A stretch of DNA of 64,000 bases, taken from contig ML681995.1 in assembly GCA_007922195.1 (NCBI GenBank), forward strand, positions 13,447,879-13,511,878, written 5' to 3'. The notes under the pieces are model-generated. The model saw only the letters and a list, made by a program, of their open reading frames with translations. It was not told the origin of the DNA and searched no databases. Numbering within the stretch: position 1 is the first letter of the stretch; every line of letters starts with the position of its first letter. This stretch comes from Podocnemis expansa (lineage: Eukaryota > Chordata > Testudines > Podocnemididae). Position numbers and translations under genes: made by a program. Positions 34,346 to 45,590 of this stretch are shown in pieces.

Positions 34346-34437
34346 GGTTAGTGAGAGCCCTGCTTGGTGGGTTCCCGTGAGTACTTGGGAATTGCCAACT
34401 TTTCTCCGGCTTAACTTTCTAGCTTGCCTGGCTGGGG

Positions 34438-34682
34438 TAGGATTGCCAGATGTGGCTTCCTTTTTACCTTCACGTGCTCCCCCCCCCGCAGGCCTTTTAA
34501 AACTACATGATTTTGTCTGGCTTTTTACTTACAGAGGTTGAAGTATGCTGGAACACCCTATTTTTGGGAGGAAGTGTTGTAGGCCCCCCAAAAAACAGAC
34601 ATTAATGGTACATTTTCACCATGTGTCTTCCTTTTTATACTTCCCTGTCCTCCACTCCATGCGTTGGAACCTGGTAATCCTA
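34438..34682 (-). mobile_element. hAT-A non-autonomous element, copy 2 (inverted)
   Basis: It starts TAGGATTGCCAGATG and ends CCTGGTAATCCTA, with the interior of copy 1 in reverse complement. GGCTGGGG (34430-34437) and GGCTGGTG (34683-34690) flank it, a 7 of 8 match duplication. Confidence 0.8.
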
Positions 34683-34828
34683 GGCTGGTGAGAAAACCTG
34701 GCTTAAAATAAAACAAAGAAGGGGTCTAGTGGCACTTAAAGACTAACAGGTTTATGTATTGCACGGCTGACCAAGTGGGATTGTCTTCCACGGAAGCTCC
34801 TGTGATAAATACTATTGTTAGTCTTTAA

Positions 34829-35221
34829 GGGTATGTCCACACAGGCTTCTTATTTCGAAACAACAGAGGTTGTTTCAAAATAAGCCGCATGTCCACACCG
34901 TTATTTTGAAACCGTTAAATGTCCCAGCTAAGCAAAATAGCCGTTGTTTTGAAATGCTTGTTTGGAAACAATGGCGTTTGGACATGTTGTTTCGAAACAA
35001 CACCATTGTTTCAAAACAACTGTTTAGAAACAACATGTCCAAACGGCCTTGTTTCAAAGTAACCATTTCGAAACAAGGGCTGTTTCGAAAACAGGCTTTC
35101 CCTTAATTCGAATGAACAAACTGTTAATTTGAATTAATTTATTTCGAAAAAAGGACTTTATTTTGAAATAAACTCACTTTGAAATGGGTTATTTTGAAAT
35201 GATGTATGTGTGGGCATAGCC
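34829..35221. mobile_element. PIF/Harbinger-like MITE, TTTCGAAA-rich, TAA duplication
   Basis: The ends GGGTATGTCCACACAGG and TGTGTGGGCATAGCC are inverted. TAA flanks it at 34826-34828 and 35222-35224. The interior is a large palindrome built of GTTTCGAAACAAC, GGACATGTTGTTTC and their complements (about 34960-35055). Its insertion site in the repeat at 34705-35822 is exactly recoverable. Confidence 0.85.
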
Positions 35222-35240
35222 TAAAGGTGCCACCAGACTT

Positions 35241-35748
35241 CGGGTTTCCAGATACCAAAGCATGGAAAGGGGGACAGGGAAGTACCAAAAGGAAGACATT
35301 GGAGGATACATGGAGAAAATGTAGTATTAATGTAATATTCTTCTGTTTTTAGGGGGCCCTGGAATGCTTCTGTCTAAAAATAGGATATTGCGGGGCCTTC
35401 AAACATACTTTAACCCAGGGGTTTCAAACTCAGATCACCACAAGGGCCGCATGAGGACTAGCAGAGGGCCGTGTTAGGATTAGTACACAAGCCCGAGGGC
35501 TCCACCACTGAAATCTTTCCATACAATGATATTGCAAACAGTCGTAAGAATCATGTCATTGTAGGCCACAGGAAATAGCTTTAGGGGCCACATGCAGCCC
35601 ACGGGCCTCGTGTTTTAGACCCCTGCTTTAACGACTCTAAGTAAAAAGCCAGACAAAATCATGTAGTTTTAAAATGCCTGCTGGACAGAGGACGTGAAGG
35701 TAAAAAGGAGGACATGTCCTCCTTTTGCCTGACGTCTGGTAACCCTAA
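35241..35748 (+). mobile_element. hAT-A non-autonomous element, copy 3, itself interrupted
   Basis: The ends are CGGGTTTCCAGATACC and GACGTCTGGTAACCCTAA. The exact 8-base duplication CCAGACTT flanks it at 35233-35240 and 35749-35756. The interior equals copy 1 except for a 210-base insertion at 35416-35625 (hAT-B copy 2). Confidence 0.9.
35416..35625 (+). mobile_element. hAT-B non-autonomous element, copy 2, inside hAT-A
   Basis: The ends are CAGGGGTTTCAAACTC and GTTTTAGACCCCTG. CTTTAACC (35408-35415) and CTTTAACG (35626-35633) flank it, a 7 of 8 match duplication of a site that is uninterrupted in hAT-A copy 1 (near 33242). Confidence 0.88.
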
Positions 35749-35822
35749 CCAGACTTCTCCTTTGTTTTGCTGAACTAGAGTCTAGTCTACTAGACTGACA
35801 AGGCTACCCCTTTGGAGCTTGT

Positions 35823-36369
35823 TTAAAATATGATTCCTATTCATCTTAAAGGCTCACACACGCTGGACAGGGCAAGAAAAGAAACCCCACGGTTTATAAT
35901 TTGAAAAGAAAGTCTTATGGTTTATAAAGCAAGTCTCATGAGCCTTGACTTCTGAACGCAAGGGATTGGTAATACTGTGTACACACACGTAAGCTTATAC
36001 AAACAAACCTTGAAAATTGCTCTAAACGCCCACTGGTATCCAAGCAGGGTGATTGCCCAGCCTGAATGTAAGCCATATTGGTACCTAACGTCTCATAAAC
36101 AAGCAAGAGCTATGAAGATGCATTGGATCATATTATTTGGTGCAATAAACTTGCAAAGGCTCATGCACTGTGATACTAACCTGGAGGAGGAAAAGGAATC
36201 CTTACAATAGTGTTGGTGCATTACTAGTTGGAAATGGTAGAATTATCAAAAATAGTACAGACTAGGCAGATGAGTTCCATAAATATTTCTGTTCCATATC
36301 TTGGAAAAAATCAGGTGATTTAGCATCATCACAGGGAGACGATAATGCTCTTTTCTGTCTAGTAGTTAC
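35823..36369. other. Non-coding interval
   Basis: Unassigned intergenic sequence; the 77-residue ORF at 35977-36210 has no recognisable feature. Confidence 0.45.
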
Positions 36370-36515
36370 AAAAGGGGTGTCCCTGTCAGCCTAGGTCAGC
36401 AAAACAAACAAGCAAGTGTGGGCCAGCAAAACAACATGCATCTGACAAAGTGGGTTGGAGTTCACAAAAGCTTATGCCCGAAGAAATCTTGGTAGTCTAT
36501 AAGGTGTCACAGGAC
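36370..36515 (-). repeat. Turtle-type repeat, degraded
   Basis: CTGACAAAGTGGGTTGG, CACAAAAGCTTATGCCCG and GTAGTCTATAAGGTGTCAC are recognisable minus-strand blocks. A GTCAGCCTAGGTCAGCAAA block upstream resembles the repeat's other end. Confidence 0.6.
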
Positions 36516-36705
36516 TCTCGTTGTTTTTGCAAAACAAACTAATATGGTGGCACTTTTGAAGACTGAAAATGTATTTAATGCATGAGCTTTCATGGAAGAA
36601 AATCTTACTTCGTCAAGCATCTTGAATTTTCTCCTACAAAAGCTCGTGTTAAATAAATTTATTAGTCTTTAAAACTGCCACCAGACTCCTTGTTGTCTTT
36701 CCATT
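36516..36705. repeat. Turtle-type repeat as inverted dimer (foldback)
   Basis: A plus half (GGTGGCACTTTTGAAGACTG, GCATGAGCTTTCATGGAAG) is followed by its minus half (CTACAAAAGCTCGTGTTA, TTATTAGTCTTTAAAACTGC, CACCAGACTCCTTGTTG). The two halves could pair as a hairpin. Confidence 0.7.
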
Positions 36706-36719
36706 AGTATCTCTGTAGT

Positions 36720-38150
36720 ATGTTAAACAGCAGCCTTTAAAGGCAGAATTTTTAAAATTAGCAGGCCCAGATAATTTGTATCCAAGTCTTTTCCCAGAGT
36801 TGCTGGAAGAGCTGGCTGGACCATTAATGTTGATTCTGAATAAATCTTGGAGCCCAGTTTGCCAATTTTTAAAAAAGGTAAACAGGATAACTTGGGAATT
36901 ACAGGCCTTTCAGCCTGACAAAAGACTGGGCTAGAAAATGGAATGGCTGATGTAGTACTTGATTAATAAACAATTAAAGGAGGATAATATAATTAATGCA
37001 AATTGACATGGGTTTATGGAAAACAGATGCTGTCAAAGTAAGTTGGTATCTTTTTTTTTTTTTTGATGTGCATATAAGATAATAGTGGTGTTGTGACATA
37101 TGTAGACTGGTTAGATTTGGTATTGTGCATTTTGATTAGAAAACTAGAGCAGTATAAAATTAACATGGCACACACTACCTGGAGTAAAAGCTAGCTAACT
37201 GATAGGGCTCAAAATGTAATTGTAAATGGTGAATTGTCACTGAGTGGGTGTTCCTAGAAATAGATTTTGTCACCTCACTATTTATCAATGGCCAGGAAGA
37301 AAACATAAAATCATCACTGGAAACGTTTACATGTGTCATGAGGAATGGGGGCGTGGTACATAGTGAAGAGGACTGGTCACTGATTCAGAGTACTCTGGAT
37401 TGCTGTGGAAATGGGGCACAAGCAATGCAAGAGTTTATATGGCTAAATGTAAATATAATATGTCTAAGAACAATGACTGTAGGCCATACCTATAGAATAG
37501 AGGAGTTTAGGATGCAGTGACTTCAAAAAGATTTGGGATTTACAATGGATAATCCACTGAACATGAGCTCCCAATGTGGCACTGTGGCCATAAGAGCCAA
37601 TATGATTTTTGGTGACATAAATGAGAATCTCAGTTAGGATTAGCCAGGTTATTGTCTTATGTTTTATTTGGTTCCTTTGGCACTGATGTGATCACTGCTG
37701 AAATGCTGAGTCCCAGTCTGGTGCCTACAATTCAAGAAGCATGTGGATAAATGGGAGAGGGTTCAGAGAAGAGCCATGAGAAGGGATTAGAAAACATGTC
37801 TCATAGTGAGACAATCAAATAATTCAAGCTATTTAGCTTAACAAAGAGATCATAATGGTTGATTTGATTACAGTCTATGAGTATGTACATGAGGAACAGA
37901 TATTTAATAGTGGGCTCTTCAGTGAAGAAGAGAGAGATCTAACATAGTCCTGTGGCTGGAAACAAGCTAGTCAAATTCAGGCTGGAAATAAGGCATAGAT
38001 TTTTGAACATGAGGGTAATTAATCATTGGAACAATTTACTTAGGGTCATAGTGGATTCTCCATCACTAACAATTTTTAAATCAAGACTAGATATTTTTCT
38101 AAAACATCTGCTCTAGGCATTATTTTTGGGGACATTCTCTGACCTCTGTT
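36720..38150 (+). mobile_element. CR1-type LINE, old 5'-truncated copy
   Basis: It opens with a TTAGCAGGCCCAGATAATTTG block, continues with GAATTACAGGCCTTTCAGCC (the RT region equivalent to 6930-6955) and ends with AATCAAGACTAGATATTTTT and ATTCTCTGACCTCTGTTATG, the CR1 3' region. The ORFs are heavily broken. Only the 37248-37520 frame is long, and it carries no intact RT motif. Confidence 0.75.
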
Positions 38151-39335
38151 ATGCTTGCACACAAAATGAGCATTGTCATAGCCACAGACTGGAGGATTTC
38201 CGTAGAGTTCTAGAAAACCAGTATACTAGCCCCAGGCTTGGCAAGTCCCTTTTCCCCTTGTAGCTGAGCAGTGATTACTGCAGGCTAATTGGTGCACTTG
38301 GAGCTAATCAAGGCCCCACCCAGGTTTTGTTAAAAAGCCTCCCTGCCAGAGCTAGGGGTAGCTGGAGTGTGGGAGAGGAGGCAAGATGCAGTTGGAGGGC
38401 AGGTAGTGCTGGTGAAGGAGCAGACTGCAGGTGAGGAAGAGCTCTATAGGTACAAAAACTGGGGAAAGGAAAAACCTCTGTTGGGAGGAGAGCATGTACA
38501 GGACTTTTTCCAAGGCCTGAGGGAAGCAAATGTAGTGCTAAAGGGAAACATGAGACCCACCAGGTACAGGTGGAACTTTGTCATAGCATGTTTTGAGATA
38601 GGGGAAAAAACAAAAACCCAGCAAACATATGTCCAAAACCCCTTAAACCTTCTGGGAGTTCAGCTGCTGGAATGTCAGTGCAAGTCATGACTTCACTTTT
38701 TTGCAAAAGTGAAACTTGACTGATGAAATTTTTGCAATAGTTAAAAACAAAATGCCTGCTGGTTTTGTCCATCTTAATAGACTTAAACCCTGGGTTGTTC
38801 TGTGTTCTTTGCAGACCATATAATGAGCAGTGCAGGAAAGAAGTCACTGATGACTACTGAGCAGGCTTAGCTGATTCTTAATTCCAAATTATTTGTAAAA
38901 CCAAATACGTTCAGCAGCTTCCTGCTTTTACTGTTCTCTCTTGGTAAGGCCATCCTGCAATGCAGTGGTGCTAGGAGTTACTTTGTTCCATGGGCTCCAG
39001 TATCCATCTATATGGTGTTTATTTAATGAGTGGCAGAATTAGAAATGAAAAGGATGCTTCTGTTTACAAATAAATGAACCTCATTAGTGGGCTAACAAGT
39101 GTAGCCACCCTCTCTTGGTTGCTTGCTTTAGTGTTATTGAAGACCACCTGCCATTTGACTTCACTGCTGGTGAGGTCTTGAATGTCCTGCAGGAAACTTG
39201 TGTTATTTTTCAAGGTGACCACAACAGCAAAGGTGGTGTCAGTGATGGCAGTTTATATAACCTTTCCTGTTCCTTCACCCTCTAAATGTTTTGCTTATTG
39301 GGTTTTCAGTAGTATAGGTTAGCTGTTAAATTTTT
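38151..39335. other. Non-coding interval
   Basis: No assignable gene. ORFs at 38308-38847 overlap on both strands without family motifs. Confidence 0.45.
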
Positions 39336-39530
39336 AAAACAAAGGAGTCTTGTGGCAGTCTTAAAGACTGACAAATTTATTCCATAAAATTTCAGGGGAG
39401 AGAATCCACTTCATTAGACACTGGAAATGGAAAACTACATACAGTATAGAAGGAAGGCTTTAAAAGTGCTGCAGAACTACTGCTTTGCTTTGGTTTTGCT
39501 GGAATAGACTAACATGGCTATCCCTCTACA
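39336..39530 (+). repeat. Turtle-type short interspersed repeat, long copy
   Basis: It includes AAAGGAGTCTTGTGGCAGTC, AAAGACTGACAAATTTATTC and, after a non-matching middle, GGAATAGACTAACATGGCTA with CCCTCTACAG at the end. Confidence 0.7.
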
Positions 39531-40384
39531 GCCTGTTAAAATCTGTTGGTTTGAAATTTTGGCATAGCAAGAGCTCAAAGTGGGATTAGTGTGTTTTGTT
39601 AAAATCTGGTGGATGTTCATTTGGACATAAGGGCATTTTTAATTGGAGGTGGTTAAAGCAAATAGGATTTAGAGTGACTTCAGACCACTTTTTTTTAATA
39701 TGCTACAACTCAAACTAAACTATGGGCAGCCTTACACTGAACAACTGGTTGACTAATGGCAAGAATTGGCTTGATTTTTCACAAATGAAAAATCACAGGA
39801 TGTTATGGTTGAGCATGAAATCTGTTCTTTAGCTACTTTAAAGTCTCTGAAGCCCAAGATGCTCTGTAATTAGTATCTTCTGGCTGTTCAGTGGCTTACA
39901 TGAAATGAATTAGCAAAAGTGCATTTCTTAAGATTCTTCTACACTAGCAAAAGTGGGTGAGCTTAGCTAATGTGTTAAAGCTAATCATGACCTTTACCTT
40001 AGTGTAGATGCTGGTTAACACTGTCTGCCTAGATCTGTTGGGTTAAGGTTGACGGTAGGGGCAGCCATAGTGTAGACATACTGTTAGAGCTCATGAATTC
40101 ACATGAGAAAAGCTACTAGCAGTTAGCATTCACTGACACCTTGTTAAATAGTCAAGAACAGTTGAATGAGTTGGAGATCAAACTAAAATGCCTCTGGTAG
40201 GCTGCATCTGTAGTAAAGGTTCACATTTTTAGAGCACAGATGCAGAGTGCTAGGTGTACAAAGTCAAGGGAGAAAGTGAAGAACAGAACTGAAGGAGAGA
40301 ACTGCTGTAGTGTTTGTAAGGGCTGCTGCATTGAAATAGGAGTAAGGCTAAAGAGAGGCATGCATAGCTAAGGCCCTTTGAAGC
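39531..40384. other. Non-coding interval with possible degraded MITE
   Basis: At about 39932-40083 the ends GATTCTTCTACACTAGC and TAGTGTAGACATAC are inverted relatives, like the Harbinger-type MITEs elsewhere in the window, but the target duplication is unclear. Nothing else is seen. Confidence 0.4.
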
Positions 40385-40665
40385 AGGGGCATCTGTGGCA
40401 CTGGGCGTGGGGGGCATGAGGTCCCAGTCCCAGCACCAGTACCTGAAGTTCTGGCTCTGACCCCAGCCTGAGATGCAGGGCCAGGCTGCTGATCCAGCCC
40501 TTTACCTCTGCTGGGAACACTGGCAGCGCCCCATCAGGTCCTGACTCTGGCTGGGGATGGAGGGCCAGATCAGGCCTGGGGAGTGGGGCTAGTGCTGCAG
40601 GGGTGTTGGTGGGGGCTGGGCCCAGCCCTGAGAGTGTCTTGGGGCTGGTGCTGCCCTTGTTTTTA
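40385..40665. repeat. GC-rich segment, possible hAT-type element
   Basis: It begins CAGGGGCATCTGTGGCACTG, similar to the hAT element at 47792, and ends near GGTGCTGCCCTTG. I could not find an 8-base duplication, so the assignment is weak. Confidence 0.4.
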
Positions 40666-40761
40666 GTCTGGGGTGTAAACCCAAACCAGCTTAAGTACAC
40701 CATTTTCCATCAAGGAGCATGCTTATCAGGGTTTGGATATCTTGCCTCAGAGAGACACAAG

Positions 40762-40847
40762 CCCAGATACTCAAAAGGTATTTAGGCACTTCCCACTGAA
40801 ATCTATGGGTGTTAATTGGTGCCTAAATACCTTCTGTGCATCTGGGG
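40762..40847. repeat. Short foldback repeat (GGTATTTAGGCA type)
   Basis: CCCAGATACTCAAAAGGTAT with TTTAGGCA at the left pairs with TGCCTAAATACCTTCTGTGC and ATCTGGGG at the right, giving an 86-base palindrome-like unit. Confidence 0.7.
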
Positions 40848-43416
40848 CATACTTGCGTGCTCTTTGCATGGCAGAACACGTAGGATCTGGGGCTAAAGAA
40901 GCGGATCCTTGCAGAGGAGCTGTGAAATTTTTTTTGTAATGGCCTCCAATTCAAATGCAATTGGGTGGCAAAGGAGATTGCAAGAGTCCCCTGGCTACTG
41001 AGGTGGAATTTGCAAGGGTACTGCTGGTGGGGGGACTGAATTCAGGGGCATGATTATGGCACTGTCTCAGACCAAGCCCTGAGATCAGCAGCAGTTTCAG
41101 CAGTCAGATGTTAGCACTTATTTGGCCTGTTGTCATCTCTTCCTAAGTAAAGCATGGGTTTGGGACTGGGTTGCCAAATGCACTTCATCTGCAGGAAATG
41201 TGGGGTAAAGGGACCAGCTATGGGATGTCTAAATAAGCAGAGGTACTTATTACCTCAGTATGGAGGATGCACCTACATCAGAGCCAGAGTCTATCTGGGA
41301 GAGTATTCTGCTCTCCATGGGGAATTAAGAGCCAATGGTTCATGGGGACTGATGACAAACGGAGTGCACGACTGGCATGGGTTGAATATGAGCAAGCCTG
41401 AAATGTGGGCTCTCATAGCAAAGTGAAGCCCTTTGGATTGTGTCTCTGATCTTATTCTAGACTCTCTAGCATTGTTTGCACAACATTTCTGATAGGGAGG
41501 GCTTTCTCTCCCAGTTTGTGGGGTTCAGTTTTCCATCAATAATGTTAGCTACAAGGTTCTCCCTCCTGTTACACTGCATGATGAGTGCAGTAACAGGAAT
41601 AGAGAAGAACTAGAATCAAACAGCAAATATTGGTAATGATGGACTATAAATGAAGCTGTGCATTAATTGATTTTTAGATACCTGCTTCCTGATTACGTGC
41701 AGTACTTGATTATTTCACCCTCAGTGGAAGAGGTGGGGGATGAGGGTAATGAGCATGATTTTATGAAGTATAATTATCAGTTGGGTGAGATTTCTCCAAT
41801 GTTAAATCTCATTAAATCACGTCTGACAGCCCAGTTTTCTGTTTTCGCTGCTGAATAAAAAACCACCACCACAGCACATTTTATAACAATGCTTTCAATA
41901 AACAACCAAACAAATGTGTGTAGGCCTGTGCAGCTGCAATGTGTAGTGTCTGAGTGAGCAGAGCAATAGAGGAAGGCAGTAGCATAGCCTGGAGTGGGTT
42001 AGGGAAAGGGTACTGGGGATGGTGGCAAGGAAAAGGGAAGTCTAGGATGTAAAGTGGATAAAGGAGAGGTGGACTGGCATGCCTTAGGACATTCTTGCTG
42101 TTTTGTTTTTTATGATGGCAGTAAAGCCCATATCTTCCTGTCTGAGAAGCTGACTTGGCATTCCAGCTCTATTATTCACCTCTTACAGGTTTAGTCCTCC
42201 ATGTGTTTTCATTGCTTTTTTTGGGCCTCTTCCTCCATCTGCAGTTTGTCTTCACCTCTCTTCTGCATCCCTCAATTGCCTTTACCTCCTCGGTGTCTCC
42301 TGTATTCTTCCCTCTTCCAGCTGCTGTTTCATTTCCAACTCCTTCCTCATCTCATGCCGCACTTCTAAGAACATTTTATACCTCATTCTCGTTCCTGAGG
42401 ATGGGGATTTTCAAAGGAGTCTAAAGGGAATTTGGCACCTTAGCTGCCAGAATTTCAATGTGTTTGAAAATCCCAGCCTAAGTTGTTAAGAGTATCTGGA
42501 CTTTTCCCTCCATTCTTTTTAGCACTGCTGAGTTGTGGGAGGGCATTTCCAGGAGTCCAGGAGCACCTTTTTTGCTTTGCATGGTGGCCACTGCAGCATG
42601 TGTGGCAATGGAGTGTGCTGGAGAGAGTAGATGGTATTTGACACAGCACTGCTGTCTGAAATACATGAACTGGAATGCAGTTGGCTATTTAGGGCACAGG
42701 TCTAGTGCTAAGGGACCCATTGTTCGTGCCATCTTTGAGATGAAATGGTCATTCTTGTCTGGGTCATTTTAAGAAGCAATTGAGAAACTAATGCTGAAGA
42801 TCATTAATAGTAATTTAACTCTGTTGATTCACACAGTGCTGTACAGATGCAAAAATGTTCTCTGCTCTGAGGGTTACAGCAAATGTACTTTGCCCCCAAA
42901 TCCCTTTTACCTGGGTTTGGAAAAATCTGGGCCAAATCCTAGGCTGACGTAGCTCCATTCAGCTCAGTGCCATTTTACCACTGTTTATAATCTGACTCTG
43001 TGGTGTCAGATTGGGCCCTTTCTGAAGGTGTCTTTTGCTGCAGGCTGAGTGAAGTGAGCTGGTAAGAGAGAGGGCTAGTTTATGTTGCAGCAGGGAATAT
43101 TCCTTCTATCTTCCTCCGCTTGCCTCTGTGTGTTTGTTCTAGCCTTTTGGCATTATATGAGGTGGCCAGGATACGTCTGGACTCAGATAGTAGAATGATG
43201 ATCAAAGTTGAAACTGGTGCAATGGAAGGGGCTTGTAGCAAATGTGAGGAAAGGGTGTTTGGTAATCGCTAAAGCTGCAGGGGTGGAAGGCTGAGGGACT
43301 CCTTAGGCTGACAATGGGAGACTTGAAAGAGACTTGTTAGGGAGACAGGGTTGGGCCCTTTAAAAGCAAGAGTTGTATCTATGGTGAATATGTGCTCCAT
43401 TGACAGTGGGCTTGGG
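40848..43416. other. Non-coding interval
   Basis: No gene seen. It contains a foldback trace near 42932-43018 (GGGCCAAATCC ... GATTGGGCCC). ORFs at 42155-42424 and 42455-42772 have no family features. Confidence 0.45.
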
Positions 43417-44241
43417 CAGGGTTTGGCAACCTTTTCTGGCCCCTATGCCAGCCCCGCTGCCTCTCCAACCTTCAGCAGGTGCTGGGATGGGGCCAAAATG
43501 GAGCCTGTCCCTTGTTGGCCCTGCCCTCCATCTGGGGATCAGGGCCAATGGGATGGGAGACTTGTGCATGTGCTTCCCTATTGGCTCTGATCCCCATGGG
43601 GGGAGACATGGCCAACAGGGGACAGAAGGTACATGTGTGGGGTCTTCCCTGCCCCCCCTGCTGGAAATTGGGGCCAATAGGGGACAGGAGCAATGTTCCT
43701 TCTAAGCAGCTGAGTAACTTATGGTGCTTGCTGTGTAGCAGTTTAGGAGGCTAACCCTGCCCTGCCTCTGTTTCCTCTCCCCCAGCTGGCTGAATTCCTT
43801 CCTCACACTTTAACCTGCCTGTCTGCTCTCCCAATTGTCCCCCAAGCTAGCTCAACCCATCTTTCTCCCCCCCCCCCCCCCCCCCGTGCTCTTACCCTGC
43901 CAGCTACCCATATCCCCAGTCTCCCACAGGACCCCCTTATCTGGCCTCTGGAGCAGTGCAGCCAGGCCATGGATTCCCCACCCAACATGCTTTGGGCAGA
44001 AGTTTTAAAAGCTCCCAGCTCGGAAGATTTTTTGCCAGCAGGAGGACTCTGTCTTCCAGCCAGTAGGGGCTGTGGCGGCTGGCTCTGCACAGCCAGCATT
44101 GTTCCCTGTGCAGGTGAGTGGCAGGGGCTGCGCACCCACCTGCCCGCGCAGCTTAGAGGGAGCACTGGACAGGAGCTGCAGGGCTGGGAGCCCTGCATGC
44201 AGCTGTAAATAGGCACACGTGCTGGGGATTGCCAACCCCTA
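43417..44241. mobile_element. hAT-type GC-rich element, interrupted by another hAT
   Basis: The ends are CAGGGTTTGGCAACC and GGATTGCCAACCCCTA. Flanks GGCTTGGG (43409-43416) and GGATTTGG (44242-44249) agree at 6 of 8 bases. The interior has CCAATGGGA / TCCCTATTGG type inverted motifs. A younger hAT occupies 43691-44167. Confidence 0.7.
43691..44167. mobile_element. hAT-C non-autonomous element, copy 1, TSD GACAGGAG
   Basis: The ends are CAATGTTCCTTCTAAGCAG and CAGCTTAGAGGGAGCACTG. The exact 8-base repeat GACAGGAG flanks it (43683-43690 and 44168-44175). A copy of the same family splits DIRS element 2 at 60753-61177. A 19-base C run (43867-43885) lies inside. Confidence 0.9.
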
Positions 44242-44249
44242 GGATTTGG

Positions 44250-44670
44250 GATCAATATATCAGTGAGATTTTTCATCCTTGGGTGCAAAAGCAGATTAAT
44301 CATTTTGGTTGCCCATAATATTACATGTTTCTTTTTTACACAGGATGGAGTTTAGTTGCCATTTTGAGGGAGTGAAGTAATGACTCTTCACACCCAGTGG
44401 CTAGCTGTTTCCATCCTTGTCTGTCTGTCTAGACAGTGGCAGTGCACAAAATTGCTTTTTCTATTTGTGCTTGAGTAGAGGACTGCCACTATTCTTCCCC
44501 AGTGCAGACCTTACCACAGTGATCTATGACTTCAGGCTTGGATTGTTAAAATGTGCACTGTTTGAAGAGCATGGGGCAACTTCAGATGGCACACAACAAA
44601 GTGGCTTGCTCACATAGTAATGCCTAGCTCATGTATACCACTTTTCATCAGTAGATCTCAGTGTTTTACC
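44250..44670. other. Non-coding interval
   Basis: No assignable feature. Confidence 0.4.
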
Positions 44671-44790
44671 ATGAAGGTCAATGTCATTTTACAGATAGAG
44701 AAACTGAGTCATGGAGTGAAGTGATTTGCCCAGTAGTGTTTCTGCCAGGGAATGTGTTGAGCCTTTGCTCTGCAAAGTCACACTGCCCTC
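44671..44790 (+). repeat. MIR-like ancient SINE
   Basis: CATTTTACAGATAGAGAAAC, TGAGTCATGGAGTGAAGTG and ATTTGCCCAGTA follow the MIR core order. Confidence 0.7.
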
Positions 44791-45590
44791 CAGGTTGTCT
44801 CCATATGCAGTTTTTGGTTTTGACATACAGAGCTGTAAATGTCCTGATTCTTTGGAGATCACCTCTCAGTCATATGACTCTGCAGCAATTGAGCTCAGGC
44901 CAGGTGCTTGATTCATTGTCCCCCAAGGTTAGCAGGAAGACAGCAGGATGTTATCAGTGAAAGGCTCTCAATTCAAAGATCCTCTCTTTATTTGTTGGCC
45001 TCCAGGCCCTAATACAAAGCTCATAGGATTTCCTATCAGTGACTGGGAAAATTTTAATTTTAATTAGTGTGGAGGGAGTGAGTCTATATGGAGTATTCTA
45101 AACAGCTCGTACATGTGACTAGAGGGTTAGCTAGGGATATTATTCATACACATAAATGAATGTCAGCTGATTGTCAGCAGCCTCTACCAACCACTTGCCT
45201 AACAGTCTTGACCATGGGCCTTGGGGAGAGGTTTTGTTGTGGTGGTGTGACCTCTGAGAGAAACCAATGCAGGAGGAGTTCTGTGCTTAGAGCATCGTTC
45301 TGCTCAACTCTGGAAGTGGGAGAAATCTGGCCTTCAGTGGCAGTTGTTTACACCTTTACAATGATGTCACTTCATGGAAATTTAGTGGGAACAGGCTGGG
45401 TGGCCAGACAGGGTGGGGGACAACTGTTGAGGGGTGGCAGTGCAATGCAGGCTGGCATCCTTTGAATAACTTGCAAGGAACTCTTCTCCATTCTAAGCAA
45501 TGGTGAGGCTGCTGGTGTGCTCACACCACAATCAATTGTGCAGGCCAATGCTGTCTTGTGGCTTTTCTTCTCCCCCAGTGATCTTTTGTC
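44791..45590. other. Non-coding interval
   Basis: No gene or bounded repeat is recognised. Confidence 0.4.

Larger units (their letters stand above)
34705..35822 (-). repeat. Turtle-type repeat, inverted pair, split by nested transposons
   Basis: A plus half-unit (GGGGTCTAGTGGCACTTAA near 34721) is followed head-to-head by a minus unit (AAGTGGGATTGTCTTCCACG near 34773). The minus unit is interrupted at 34829 by a MITE, resumes for 19 bases (TAAAGGTGCCACCAGACTT, 35222-35240), is interrupted again by hAT-A copy 3, and ends at CTCCTTTGTTTTGCTG and GACTGACAAGGCTACCCC (35757-35815). Removing both insertions gives a continuous repeat. Confidence 0.85.

Noticed and set aside
33852..34541. Overlapping ORFs of 100-158 codons on both strands of the GC-rich block
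   Set aside because: They occur in all frames, are Arg/Ala/Pro/Gly-rich and share no family motif. High GC removes stop codons, so they are composition artefacts of the CpG island.
37248..37520. 90-codon ORF as a host exon
   Set aside because: It lies within the old CR1 copy and in phase with CR1-like sequence.
40385..40665. A firm hAT call
   Set aside because: The left end looks right, but no 8-base duplication could be matched, so it is kept only as a weak repeat call.
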